In this document: piece after piece, positions 7,909-16,173 of the stretch
Numbering within the stretch: the stretch's first letter is position 1
Layout of the letters: every line of letters starts with the position of its first letter
NCBI GenBank assembly: GCA_013822725.1
Contig: PNKX01000001.1
Span: 1 to 64,000, forward strand
Direction: 5' to 3'
DNA length: 64,000 nt
Origin: Pirellula sp.
GTDB taxonomy: Bacteria > Planctomycetota > Planctomycetia > Pirellulales > Lacipirellulaceae
The notes under the pieces: model-generated
What the model was told of the DNA's origin: nothing
Seen by the model: only the letters and a program-made list of their open reading frames with translations
The model's database searches: none
Program-made: the position numbers and the translations under genes

Positions 7909-8160
7909 CCACGACGACACAACGGGCACGACGAAACACAAGAAAAATTGAACCGCCAAGGACGCCAAGAGCGCCAAGGTAAAGACCGAAGATATTTGCC
8001 CGCGAATCACGCGAATGAATTGATGGATTTCATTCGCGTCTATTCGCGTGATTCGCGGGCTCTATTCCTTCTTTCTTCGTCTTCCGTCGTGCCGTCGTGC
8101 CGTCGTGGTTCAGCGTTTCCCCGCATTTCCTTGGCGCTCTTGGCGTCCTTGGCGGTTCAA
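7909..8160. repeat. mosaic palindrome, order b-a-c-c'-b'-a'
   Basis: Family b arm 7909-7935, family a arm 7951-7981, a 65-bp family c palindrome 7999-8063 with arms gcccgcgaatcacgcgaat and its complement, then b' 8079-8116 and a' 8119-8160. Here a and b are interleaved rather than perfectly nested. Confidence 0.85.
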
Positions 8161-8205
8161 CTTCGTATTTTCACCAAAAAATTAAGTTGACCAAGCAACC
8201 CAAGT

Positions 8206-8226
8206 AGTGTACACCCGTTTACACAC
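8206..8226. promoter_or_regulatory. possible operator before XRE gene
   Basis: GTGTA (8207-8211) and TACAC (8220-8224) form a short inverted pair about 45 bp before the XRE start. It could be an autoregulatory site. There is no other support. Confidence 0.25.
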
Positions 8227-8267
8227 CCCGCCGCCAGCCAATTACCCAGTTTCCCAGCCGACGGCCG

Positions 8268-8801
8268 ATGACTCAAGCTCCCATGATCGCCCCTCCGCCG
8301 ATGCCTCCCCGCCGAGCCCTTCATGGCGAAAACGTCCGCCGCATTATGGTGCGGCAGGGCCTCACGCTGCTGGAGGTCGTCGACGCCACCGGTCTCGACG
8401 AGCGGACGATCCGCAGCATCCTCCGCGGCACGACCCAGCCGCACGCCCGCACGCTCCACAAGCTCGCGACCGGGCTCGGCATCGACGCCGACGAGTTGTT
8501 CGTCGACCCCATCGAAGAAGCGACTCGGTTCGACTATCGCGCCAACCCTTCCGCCGCGAGCATCGTCCGCCGTCACCCTGATCTGTTCGCCAACTGGACG
8601 CCCGCCGATTTTGAAGAGTATTTCAGCCGCGTCGGCGTCGGCGGCGAACTAACCGAAGAGGGCGCCCTCGCCTACGCCGCCGCCACGAACCGCCGCCGCG
8701 AGTTGATGACCCAAGTCGCCGTCATCCTCGAAAGCGCCGAGTCCGAACACCTCAGCGACATCGTCGACATGCTCTATCGTCGGGTCACTGTGATTGAGTG
8801 A
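8268..8801 (+). CDS. XRE-family helix-turn-helix regulator
   Basis: A 177-residue protein with an N-terminal Cro/CI-type HTH at about residues 20-75 (ENVRRIMVRQGLTLLEV, DERTIRSILRGTTQPHARTLHKLATGLGI). A C-terminal region has no recognised domain (FDYRANPSAASIVRRHPDLF onward), contains a short helical stretch rich in Glu and Arg, and could mediate dimerisation or ligand sensing. It converges on the leftward phage-like module, so it may or may not control it. An alternative start at M6 (8283) is possible. It is flanked on both sides by large palindromic mosaics. Confidence 0.8.
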   Translation: MTQAPMIAPPPMPPRRALHGENVRRIMVRQGLTLLEVVDATGLDERTIRSILRGTTQPHARTLHKLATGLGIDADELFVDPIEEATRFDYRANPSAASIVRRHPDLFANWTPADFEEYFSRVGVGGELTEEGALAYAAATNRRRELMTQVAVILESAESEHLSDIVDMLYRRVTVIE

Positions 8802-8807
8802 AAAACG

Positions 8808-8980
8808 AACCACGAAGGCACGAAGAAAAAGAGAGCCCGCGAATCACACGAATGGTCGCGAATAATAAAGAAATCCTTGAATTTCATTCGCGACAATTCG
8901 CGTCATTAGCGGGCTCTTTTCTTTGCCTCTTCCTTCTTCCTTGGTGCTTTCCTTAGTGCCTTCGTGCCTTAGTGGTTCAA
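8808..8980. repeat. nested palindrome, families d-c/c'-d'
   Basis: Outer family d arms (GAACCACGAAGGCACGAAG at 8810-8828; complement ending gccttagtggttcaa about 8930-8980) enclose a family c pair (8836-8857 and 8884-8916). Confidence 0.85.
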
Positions 8981-8995
8981 TTCAGTCGCATCAAA

Positions 8996-9205
8996 TTAAG
9001 TCGTTCCCTGCGAGCGCACCTCAAACGGCTCATACTCCCCCAACTTCCGATCGCACCAATCGACTGTCCGCTCCAGCGCCGCCAACAACGGCGCCCACGC
9101 CATCTCCTCGCCGCCGACCGTAATCGTCGGCCCGCTCGTCGCCAGCAGCGCCTCCATCTGCACGATTGCCTGCTCCCGCATTGCCACAATCTGTTCTGCA
9201 TTCAT
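8996..9205 (-). CDS. small protein at end of phage-like module
   Basis: A 69-residue protein, probably cytoplasmic, with a predicted helical N-terminus (MNAEQIVAMREQAIVQMEALL), then an ITVGGEEMAWAPLLAALERTVDWCDRKLGEYEPFEVRS segment. I recognise no family. It is the last leftward gene after the capsid-like gene, the position where phages often keep a small head-completion or connector protein, but that role is only suggested by place. A terminator hairpin and a family i palindrome separate it from the capsid gene, so it may have its own promoter. Confidence 0.6.
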   Translation of the reverse strand: MNAEQIVAMREQAIVQMEALLATSGPTITVGGEEMAWAPLLAALERTVDWCDRKLGEYEPFEVRSQGTT

Positions 9206-9233
9206 CGCCCTGTCTCCACAAAAAATTTCTTCG

Positions 9234-9304
9234 GGTGCACTGGCGTGTCGCCAGTGCTGAAGTGGGCACTAGCTCGGCGCCTCTCACTGGCGACATGCAG
9301 TCGC
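9234..9304. repeat. family i palindrome
   Basis: Arms ggtgcactggcgtgtcgcc (9234 onward) and cactggcgacatgcagtc (about 9284-9302). The same family recurs at 31431-31515. Confidence 0.75.
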
Positions 9305-9323
9305 ATCTGAATTTCATCCCCAC

Positions 9324-9368
9324 AAAAAAAGGCCGGCAGCCTCGACGCTCCCCAACGCCGAGGCTGCC
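9324..9368 (-). terminator. Rho-independent terminator after capsid-like gene
   Basis: On the minus strand, GGCAGCCTCGGCG and its complement form a long stem closed by a GGGGAG-type loop and followed by a run of seven T. It lies about 145 bp past the stop of the capsid-like gene. Confidence 0.75.
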
Positions 9369-9468
9369 AAGCCAACCGCCGGTCCCGAGCACCTGCCGCC
9401 CATCGCCAGACCACCCACCAAATCCAGCGACAAGCAACCAGCATCAAAGAACCGACGGCCACCCTCGG

Positions 9469-9500
9469 ATCTCAAATCTCAAATCTGAGATCTCAAATCC
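9469..9500. repeat. family m repeat (TCAAATCTC)
   Basis: Repeats of TCAAATCTC/GAGATCTCAAATC. Similar copies occur at 10753-10780 and 16700-16732, all in gaps of the phage-like module. Confidence 0.6.
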
Positions 9501-9513
9501 CCCTCCCACTCCC

Positions 9514-10677
9514 CTACCCCGTGCACTTCACCACATACCGCGGGTTCAACACCGCCGCCGCGCCCCGTTCGCTCGCTTTGAACCGCAGCACGACGTCGTT
9601 GTTGAAGTCCGCCTCGCTCCCCAGCGGCGCCTGCGTCACCGTGATCGGCCAGTTCTCCATGTAGGCGAACGCCTTCTTGAAGTCGCCGATGAACCACCAC
9701 TTCTTCGCATCGACCGCCGCCACGCCCGAGGCAACGACCCGCCGATAGGCCAGTCGGCTTTCATGTACTCGGTAGTTCCCCAACGGGTTGGCCGCCGTCG
9801 TCGCCGTCGCCGCACCGCCGCCGGTGTAGGTGATCTCCGCCGCATTGAATACGCGATGGGCCGCATGCCGATACGCCGGCATCACCAGCACCGTGGTCCC
9901 CCGCACGAGCACCGGTTCCCCCGTCGCCGGATCGATCATGTCGGCAAACAACTGCTCGGCCGCATCGACGTCGGTCCAATCCACCAGCTCGTTCGCCGTG
10001 ACGACGTTCTTCCATGGCGCGCTCGTCTGGTAAGTGTTGTAGGGCGAGCCGTTCGACTTGTAGTTGTTCGTCACGCCGACGATCAAATCGAGCAGCCGCT
10101 TCTCCTTGTTGAGGCCGAGAATCTCTCCCACCTCCGCCGCGCGCGTCAGCACCAGGTGCGTCCGATCGAAGAAGATCGCCTCCTTCGTCACCGGCACGAT
10201 GAACCCTCGTTTCGAAGTCGACGGCGTGTCGATGTAATCCTCGCCGAACCCCAAGTGCGGATACGGCATCCCCGGCGCCACGACGTCGACGTCGTCGGCC
10301 ACGCGCTTCATGCCAGGGATCCGTTCGCCGTCGAGCCGCGTCGGCACCGTTTGCACCAACCGCGACGCGACAAACGCCTCCAGCGTGTAGGCGTCGAGAA
10401 TCTTCGAGTAAATCACCTGCCCGGCGACTTGCAGAAACGCCGTGACGTCGAGCCCGTCCGACGCCTCCATGACGCTCACGCCGCCGTCGCCTTGCCGCGG
10501 ATCGAGCATGCCGACCCACTGCCGCCCCTCCGGCACGAGCGCCTCGGCCAGATCGCGAATGCTAAAATCCTCCGGCGCCAAATCCCGATTGGCGAGCGCC
10601 TCGCACAAATGCTGCGTCGTCCGCGCCGCTCCGTCGAGGTCAAACCGCCGCTTGAGCTCTCTGTAGTTAAGAGACAT
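9514..10677 (-). CDS. putative HK97-type major capsid protein
   Basis: A 387-residue protein that I assign as the major capsid protein from its position after terminase, portal and protease-like genes, its size, and its capsid-like composition. It has an N-terminal helical arm (residues 1-55), a GRQWVGMLDPRQG segment, an ITYTGGGAA loop region and a C-terminal beta-rich end (ENWPITVTQAPLGSEADFNNDVVLRFKASERGAAAVLNPRYVV) like the A-domain/C-terminus of phage capsid subunits. It probably assembles into an icosahedral shell. It is intact with no frameshift. Encapsulin-like use is an alternative to virion use. A fold prediction would settle the HK97 assignment. Confidence 0.75.
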   Translation of the reverse strand: MSLNYRELKRRFDLDGAARTTQHLCEALANRDLAPEDFSIRDLAEALVPEGRQWVGMLDPRQGDGGVSVMEASDGLDVTAFLQVAGQVIYSKILDAYTLEAFVASRLVQTVPTRLDGERIPGMKRVADDVDVVAPGMPYPHLGFGEDYIDTPSTSKRGFIVPVTKEAIFFDRTHLVLTRAAEVGEILGLNKEKRLLDLIVGVTNNYKSNGSPYNTYQTSAPWKNVVTANELVDWTDVDAAEQLFADMIDPATGEPVLVRGTTVLVMPAYRHAAHRVFNAAEITYTGGGAATATTAANPLGNYRVHESRLAYRRVVASGVAAVDAKKWWFIGDFKKAFAYMENWPITVTQAPLGSEADFNNDVVLRFKASERGAAAVLNPRYVVKCTG

Positions 10678-10797
10678 CTGTTGGATACCCCACTGTTTAG
10701 TTTGGTCTTAAGAATGCTTCGTTGAAGTCGAAGAGCAGAGGTTTGCGATCTGATATCTGAGATTTCAAATTTCAAATCCCCCTCTCCCTCCCCTCCC
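10678..10797. repeat. short gap with family m repeat
   Basis: The gap between the capsid-like and decoration-like genes contains a family m copy at 10753-10780. No gene is seen. Confidence 0.5.
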
Positions 10798-11271
10798 CTA
10801 CGCCATCACCTGCGGCCCGCCGCGCAGCACCGTGCTGACAATCTCCACCAGCAGCCGCGTCGCCGCCGGATTGGACCGCTTCGCGCACCGACCGATCGCG
10901 AGGTTCGCCGTCGCCACTTTCGCGACCACCTGCGTCGTCAACTCCGTGCCGGTCCCCTCTTCGTCGACGCCAATCAGATCGCCGACCTCGGCCGTCACAG
11001 GCAGGCAGTCGAACTCGAACACCCCGCTCGTAGCGATCCGAATCGGATTGGCCACGCCGCTGGGCGACGCCTGCATCGCCACGCCGACAAACAGGTCGTG
11101 AAACGCTTCCTGGTTGGCCGCTTCGGTCCCCGCGTCAGCCAGTTCCGACGACGGCAACGCCGCCCCGCTCGACTGATACACGAAGTCGCCGATCTCAATC
11201 ACCGTCGAACCAGCGACCGGCAACATCACCGGATTCGTATCGCCATACCGCCATCGCATCACGTTGCTCAT
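10798..11271 (-). CDS. putative capsid decoration/cement protein
   Basis: A 157-residue, beta-rich protein (MLPVAGSTVIEIGDFVYQ near the N-terminus, then VGVAMQASPSGVANPIRIATSGVFEFDCL). The sequence pattern of short beta strands with GD turns is like small head-decoration or cement proteins, and its place directly before the capsid gene in transcription order is the usual one for such proteins. The start at 11271 is chosen because the longer frame to 11541 runs through repeat families a and b. The function is by position plus composition only. A structure-based comparison would be the test. Confidence 0.65.
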   Translation of the reverse strand: MSNVMRWRYGDTNPVMLPVAGSTVIEIGDFVYQSSGAALPSSELADAGTEAANQEAFHDLFVGVAMQASPSGVANPIRIATSGVFEFDCLPVTAEVGDLIGVDEEGTGTELTTQVVAKVATANLAIGRCAKRSNPAATRLLVEIVSTVLRGGPQVMA

Positions 11272-11289
11272 GAATCTGCTCCTGTTTGA

Positions 11290-11512
11290 AATTGAAATTC
11301 GAAGAATGAACCGCCAAGGACGCCAAGAGCGCCAAGGAATACAAATTGGAACCACGACGACACAACGAGCACGACGAATAAGAAATGTGAAAACTCGTTG
11401 ACATGACAACTCTTTCGATCTTTCAGCTAACCTTTTCTTCCGTCGTGCCGTTGTGGTAAAGACTTCCCCGCATTTCCTTGGCGTACCTTGGCGTCCTTGG
11501 CGGTTGCCTTTC
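11290..11512. repeat. nested palindrome, families a-b/b'-a'
   Basis: Family a arms at 11307-11338 and 11465-11508 enclose family b arms at 11349-11382 and 11438-11459. It fills the gap between two head-module genes. Confidence 0.85.
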
Positions 11513-12253
11513 TTAAGCGCGAAGCCGAATCGCCCGCGCAAACTCCTGCGCCGTCTCCACCCGCGCGCCGCGCCGCGACAGCGCCCACGGTTCGCTCGAA
11601 CGCGGCCGACCCGTTTCGACCGCTTCGCGAAGCGCCAGTTCCTGCCGCAGCGCCGCTTCGCGTACCAGCGCTTCCTTCAGTTCCGCTTCCAAGCGATCGC
11701 CCCGCTTCATCGCCTCCTGCACTAGCAGCCCCGACTCAGCCGTCAATGCGCCGCTGGCAGGTTCGTCATGCTCTTCAAACAACCCTCGCGTTGACGCCGG
11801 ATCGGCCACTAGGTCGACGCTTTGCACATGCGTGATCGCCTCGACCAACGACTGCGCACCGTCCCGCGTTAGCCGCGCGAGCACGTTATGCGAGAACCCG
11901 ACATTGCGAGGATTGTGTTCGGCATCCCACGCCAACTGCTCCGCCACCGCATGCTTCGGATTAAAATGAAGCGTGCCAAAGAGCCCCTCCTCGGCCCGAA
12001 ACTCCACCTCCCGAATCACCCCGAGCCGATCGCGATAATCCCGCGGCGCGAGCGGCCCCTCCTTGGGATGATTAACGTTCACCTTGGCCCCCTCGTACAG
12101 CGACGCCGCCGCCGCGAGCGCCTCCGGCCGATACCGCCGCCCGTTGAGCGACTCGAGCCCAATCAACTTCACCCCGCGCAACACCCCCGCCGCACGATCG
12201 ACCCGTAGCGTCACGCCCCGCGAGTCGACGAACTCCTGCAACACTTCCGTCAT
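11513..12253 (-). CDS. putative prohead protease/scaffold protein
   Basis: A 246-residue protein. The first 150 residues have a pattern like phage capsid-maturation proteases of the S80/prohead type: GVKLIGLESLNGRRYRP, then AKVNVNHPKEGP, GTLHFNPKHAVAEQLAW, GFSHNVLAR and VQSVDLVADPAST. The C-terminal 80 residues are helical and rich in Glu, Arg and Ala, as in a scaffold part. Together this fits a protease-scaffold that is made before the capsid subunits and then removed. The start at 12253 has a strong ribosome binding site (GGAGGTGATC). I cannot name the catalytic residues with certainty. The candidates are the His in NVNHPKEG and the Ser in FSHN or VQSVD. Confidence 0.7.
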   Translation of the reverse strand: MTEVLQEFVDSRGVTLRVDRAAGVLRGVKLIGLESLNGRRYRPEALAAAASLYEGAKVNVNHPKEGPLAPRDYRDRLGVIREVEFRAEEGLFGTLHFNPKHAVAEQLAWDAEHNPRNVGFSHNVLARLTRDGAQSLVEAITHVQSVDLVADPASTRGLFEEHDEPASGALTAESGLLVQEAMKRGDRLEAELKEALVREAALRQELALREAVETGRPRSSEPWALSRRGARVETAQEFARAIRLRA

Positions 12254-12279
12254 GATCACCTCCGTTTCACACAACCAAT

Positions 12280-12336
12280 AAAAAAAGCCTCGACGAGGAC
12301 GCGCGATTAACAATCGCAAACGTCTTCGTCGAGGCT
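12280..12336 (-). terminator. strong hairpin plus T-run before protease gene
   Basis: On the minus strand AGCCTCGACGA pairs with TCGTCGAGGCT (12286-12296 with 12326-12336) followed by seven T. It lies 27 bp before the protease-like start codon, so it is either an end signal for the upstream gene or an attenuator. Confidence 0.8.
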
Positions 12337-12385
12337 CGTCGTGATGCCCAGCCGCTTGCGGCTTAGCCCGTCTGATACCTGTTCT

Positions 12386-12541
12386 AAAAACCAACCACCA
12401 AGACACAAAGGCGCTAAGGAAGCACCAAGAAATCGCTGGTGATTATGCGGCAACCTATCTTCTTTCTTCCTTCGTGCTTTCTTGGTGTCTTCGTGCCTTG
12501 GTGGTTAAGCATTTCCGCATTTTCTTGACGGTTGCTTTTCT
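12386..12541. repeat. family d palindrome with partial a arm
   Basis: Family d arms 12389-12432 (AACCACCAAGACACAAAGGC) and 12466-12512, followed by a degraded family a arm (cgcattttcttgacggttgc, about 12517-12536). Confidence 0.8.
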
Positions 12542-12547
12542 TTCCCC

Positions 12548-12730
12548 CTACCGCACCATCCGCTCCACCGCCACGCGCAGATGCTGAATATGCCCATCCT
12601 GCACGCTCAGCGTGATGCTTGCCGTGCCGTGGAAGCCGCGCGTCTCCGCCGCCGCCAGCAACTTGGCGAACTCCGCCTGGGCTTGGGCCTTCTTGCTCGT
12701 CTTCTCGGATAAAGTGCTCGCTTGAATCAT
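12548..12730 (-). CDS. small DUF2292-like protein in head module
   Basis: A 60-residue protein. The C-terminal half (GFHGTASITLSVQDGHIQHLRVAVERM) matches the pattern of the DUF2292 family of small proteins, with a GSxTxxxxDGxxxxxxxxE core. The N-terminus is helical and rich in Lys and Ala. The function of the family is unknown. It lies between portal-like and protease-like genes and is separated from them by a family d palindrome and a solo family l element. Confidence 0.6.
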   Translation of the reverse strand: MIQASTLSEKTSKKAQAQAEFAKLLAAAETRGFHGTASITLSVQDGHIQHLRVAVERMVR

Positions 12731-12795
12731 GACTCCGATCCTAGCAAGTTAGGTGGCCATTTTCTGTAGGGTAGTTGAAAGATTTCTTGAGGCCG

Positions 12796-12905
12796 GAACC
12801 CTGTCCTTGAACACTGTCACCCCGAGGTACTCCGAGGGGTCCGCTCCGCTAACCGATTGCATCCCTCTGCGTCACGCCAGATTCTTCGCTCCGCTCAGAA
12901 TGACA
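12796..12905. repeat. solo family l element (chimeric arms)
   Basis: The left part (gaaccctgtcc, then CACTGTCAC, CGAGGTACTCCGAG and GTCCGCTCCGC) matches the left end of the GIY-YIG element. The right part (12879-12903) is identical over 25 bp, in reverse complement, to 27514-27538 (tcattctgagcgg family). It lies 16 bp from the stop of the portal-like gene. Confidence 0.8.
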
Positions 12906-12921
12906 TGCTGCTGGCCAAAAC

Positions 12922-14304
12922 TCACTCCTTGACCTCCCCACCATGCATCCCCAAATTCTTCTGCTCCTGGTCGTAATCGAGCCCTAACCGCTGGCTCCAA
13001 GTCTGCGGCGAAAGAATCCCCTTCTCAAACGCAATCTTCTCCACCTGCACCTCGCGCAGCTGATCGCGCACATGCAGCGACGGCAACGTGATTTGAATTT
13101 CCACCCGCTGCCGCACATCGCGCGGCAGGCGTCCCGCCGCGGCAGCGTTCTCCACCACCCGCCACATCACGAGCAAATCATCGTTCCGCAGCGACGCCTG
13201 CAACCGCTCGAACATCTTCACCGCCGGACCTTCCGCCACGAGCGTCGACGAGTAGTTCGCGTTCGACGCATCGGAGGTGAACATGAACTCCGGCATCACC
13301 AACCGCGCCGCGATCGCCCGTAACTCCGCCTGCAACACGGTCACGAAGTTGCTGGCGTTCACCCCCGCCGCCGGAAAGTCGTACTCAAGTCCCGCCGGCG
13401 CATCGAGGATCGTCCCCGGCGCGTACTGAGCCAAGTGCCGCATCCGTCCCGTCGCCTGACTGAAATTGCCGACGCCGGCGACGCTGCCGTCGCTCACGAA
13501 TCCCTCGACGCCATTCCGCAGCGCGCTGCGATGCTTCCTGATGAGCGCAATCGCCGACTGAATCTCCGCCACCGCGCTCATGTTCCGCAACAGCTTCTCG
13601 ACGCGCCGCAAGTTCTTCCGCACCGGAAAGTAGAGCGGCAGCCCGCGTTTCACGTTGGCGTCGACGTTCGCCTTGCGATGCTGAATCTCCGCCGCCTCCA
13701 CCGGCCGGCCGTCGACGTAGTACCCCAGCGCCGTCTCGACGTCGTCCGACTCCGTATGGACCCCAAACGTCGCGTCGGGGTCCTGCGACAACTCCTTCGG
13801 CGTCGCCACTTGCGCCGGCTCGACGAACCGCACCCGCGTCATCCCCGCCGCATCGACGAAGAACCGCAGAAACGCCTCGCCGTCGCGATCCATCCGCCGC
13901 ACAATCTCCTGCTGCCGCGCATGCCAGGCATTTACCTGCAGGAACTCATTGAGCAACGCCTGCACTTCAAGGAGCAACTCCTGCCCCGCCGCCGAATCGT
14001 CGCGCAGCACGGCCCGGTAGACATGCCCTGACCCGACGATGTAACTGATCCGATTCTCGACGCCGTTGATGGCAAACTCGTTCGTCGCCACCAACCGCCG
14101 ACACTCCAGCCGCACTTCTGCAAGCTGATCCTCGCTCAAGTAGGGCAACCCCGCCCGCACAAATCCCGCCCCGGCGCCGCTGAGGTTGTTCCACCAAACT
14201 CCTTCATCGTCGAGATACGCCTCGCGCGGATCGACCAGCGCGTCCCACAGCGAGTCGACCGCCTCGCTCACTCGTTGTTCGTACTGATCCAAATATTGCG
14301 TCAT
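12922..14304 (-). CDS. phage portal protein (lambda/PBSX type)
   Basis: A 460-residue protein with the layout of a dsDNA phage portal: an acidic N-terminal part, FAINGVENRISYIVGSGHVYRAV, MDRDGEAFLRFF (a portal-typical strand), and the C-terminal ASNANYSSTLVAEGPAVKMF motif shared with lambda-type portals, then a helical tail. Portals form the ring through which DNA enters the head. The start at 14304 has a good ribosome binding site (GGGGGAAGCG) and removes 13 residues read from repeat d. The complete frame is intact. It lies directly downstream of the large terminase gene, the canonical order. Confidence 0.85.
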   Translation of the reverse strand: MTQYLDQYEQRVSEAVDSLWDALVDPREAYLDDEGVWWNNLSGAGAGFVRAGLPYLSEDQLAEVRLECRRLVATNEFAINGVENRISYIVGSGHVYRAVLRDDSAAGQELLLEVQALLNEFLQVNAWHARQQEIVRRMDRDGEAFLRFFVDAAGMTRVRFVEPAQVATPKELSQDPDATFGVHTESDDVETALGYYVDGRPVEAAEIQHRKANVDANVKRGLPLYFPVRKNLRRVEKLLRNMSAVAEIQSAIALIRKHRSALRNGVEGFVSDGSVAGVGNFSQATGRMRHLAQYAPGTILDAPAGLEYDFPAAGVNASNFVTVLQAELRAIAARLVMPEFMFTSDASNANYSSTLVAEGPAVKMFERLQASLRNDDLLVMWRVVENAAAAGRLPRDVRQRVEIQITLPSLHVRDQLREVQVEKIAFEKGILSPQTWSQRLGLDYDQEQKNLGMHGGEVKE

Positions 14305-14323
14305 CGCTTCCCCCTCTTTTAAT

Positions 14324-14545
14324 GCGAACCACCAAGACACCAAGGCACGAAGGAAGACACGAAGAAGCTAGTTGGCCGTGAATCAAGACTGGACAGGATC
14401 ACAGGATGCTACGGATTGACAAGGATTTGGAAATTAAAAACATCCTGTTAATCCAATCCATCCTGTGATCCTGTCCAGTCTTTCTTTCTATTCCTTCTTC
14501 CCTTGCTGTCTTCCTTCGTGTCTTAGTGCCTTGGTGGTTAATGCC
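14324..14545. repeat. nested palindrome, families d-e/e'-d'
   Basis: Family d arms 14326-14368 and 14495-14541 enclose a family e pair (GACTGGACAGGATCACAGG at about 14386-14404; complement 14462-14481). Confidence 0.85.
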
Positions 14546-14550
14546 CGTAT

Positions 14551-16173
14551 CTAAGTCCACCCCAACAAGTTGCTCCCCAACCCGTCATCCAACGGCGCGC
14601 CGGTCAACGTCTCCGCCAGTCGCATCGCCATCTCCAGCGCATCGGGCCCGTCATCTTGCGAGCCCATCGGAAAGTCCCGTAATTGATTGACCAACAGCTC
14701 CGTCGACTTGTCCTTCTTCAAAAAGCGCAGCCGTCGTTGCGCCAATAACGGTCCGATCTTCCGGATCCGCACGCTCTTGTTCACAAAGTTGTCGATCCGG
14801 CGCGGAACGGTCGTTCGCACCTTCTGCTCTTTGAACGCTCGTTTGAACTCCTCAATCAGCAGCTCCTGGTACTGATTGGCCTCGACCCCAAAGCCATCCG
14901 GCGCAAAGCGATGAACAATCCGCACGCCGTCGTCGACCATCACCGGCGTCGGCCGACGTTCCATATCGGCTTCGACATATAGCACGCCATGCCGATCCAT
15001 CCCCAGCAGCACATACGCCGAGTAATCGCCATGCCGCGCATCCGCCCCCTTACTCGGATCGAGCGCCAGCACCTTCACCGTCAGATCGCTAGGCCATGCC
15101 TCGAACCAAATGTGATGATCGAAGTAAACGTCGGGCCACTCGCACCTCGTCGGATCGAGCGGCGAATTCTGCTTCTCTCGTTCAAAAGTCGTCCGCCCCG
15201 AATCGACGCGCATCGTCATCAAGGCGTACAGATTTTCATGCTCTGGCCACAGCAGTTGGGCGCCTGCCGACATCTCCTCGCGATGATCATCAAAAAAGTT
15301 CTTCGCGCACCCCGCCGCCTCCGAATCATCTGCATTGGCGTACCTATCCTCCCACTCGCGCCACAGATCCATCCGCTCTGGCCAGACTTCAATCGATCGA
15401 AACAGTTGCGACCGCCATCCCGGAAGCCGATGGAGTTCCATCGCCAGCGCCTCGCGATGGAGCGCCGTTGCAAAGTTGACGACGTTGGTGTCACCGTCGC
15501 CCGCCTTCATCAAAGCGCCATGAAACCAATCGCGACTCTTTGACCGTTGCAGCGCCGACGTGGTCTGCTCATCGTTTTGCAAGTCGTCGCACACGATCAA
15601 CGACGGCCGATATTGCCGGCGACGACGCCCGCGCAGCTGCTGCCCCGTGCTGTAGGCCTCGACGACGACTCCGTTGCGAAGCTCGATCGCGTCCTTCCGC
15701 CAAACCTTGCCCTTGCCCGTCGCACGCGAGTAGTACGCCGACAGCAGCTCGTTGCTCTCCAACTCCGCCTTCACATGCGACAGATGAGTGCAAGCCTGGC
15801 CGATCGTGTCCGACACGATCCAGATATACGGCTCACGCTCCTCGACCGCGCTGCGCAACACATAGGCCAGCGTCCCCAGCGTGCTCTTCGCACTTCCGCG
15901 TGGGCCGAGCACATTGAGCTTCGCCCCTCGCGTCGCGTCGAGCCGATCGAGTTCTACGCCGAGCCAACGATGCATCCGCGACGGCGGCAGCCGAAAATAG
16001 CCCTTCAAAAACATGCCGCCCCAATCCAACAACGGCAACGACTGGCAAGCTTCCTCCGTCCTCCACACAATGCGATCCACCAACAGCTGAGCCAGCTCAT
16101 CCAATACCAGCTCCTTGAGTTCAGCCGCTCGCGGCTTAGCGCGCCACTCGCCGATAGCACTCGCCGGAATCAT
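14551..16173 (-). CDS. phage terminase large subunit
   Basis: A 540-residue packaging motor with the ATPase and nuclease halves of a terminase. Walker A is GPRGSAKST (about residues 90-98), Walker B is LIVCDDLQND (near 190-200), and the nuclease part begins with ALDPSKGADARHGDYSAY (near 370) and ends with the metal-binding DDGPDALEMA near 510. All key acidic residues are present and the frame is open. The enzyme would pump DNA into a prohead and cut it. It overlaps the small subunit gene by 4 bp (ATGA), so the two are translationally coupled. Confidence 0.9.
   Translation of the reverse strand: MIPASAIGEWRAKPRAAELKELVLDELAQLLVDRIVWRTEEACQSLPLLDWGGMFLKGYFRLPPSRMHRWLGVELDRLDATRGAKLNVLGPRGSAKSTLGTLAYVLRSAVEEREPYIWIVSDTIGQACTHLSHVKAELESNELLSAYYSRATGKGKVWRKDAIELRNGVVVEAYSTGQQLRGRRRRQYRPSLIVCDDLQNDEQTTSALQRSKSRDWFHGALMKAGDGDTNVVNFATALHREALAMELHRLPGWRSQLFRSIEVWPERMDLWREWEDRYANADDSEAAGCAKNFFDDHREEMSAGAQLLWPEHENLYALMTMRVDSGRTTFEREKQNSPLDPTRCEWPDVYFDHHIWFEAWPSDLTVKVLALDPSKGADARHGDYSAYVLLGMDRHGVLYVEADMERRPTPVMVDDGVRIVHRFAPDGFGVEANQYQELLIEEFKRAFKEQKVRTTVPRRIDNFVNKSVRIRKIGPLLAQRRLRFLKKDKSTELLVNQLRDFPMGSQDDGPDALEMAMRLAETLTGAPLDDGLGSNLLGWT

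Noticed and set aside
7888..8010. Signal-peptide-like extension of the monooxygenase
   Set aside because: Encoded entirely by repeat families a and b. The FAD fold starts at 7887 as in the family.
8268..8801. XRE gene as the repressor of the phage-like module
   Set aside because: It is convergent with the module, and no operators are seen near the module start at 21.7 kb. I leave it as a general regulator.
9166..10725. 519-codon rightward ORF
   Set aside because: It is antisense to the capsid-like gene, is very rich in Arg and His, and has no recognisable domain. It is a shadow of GC-rich coding sequence.
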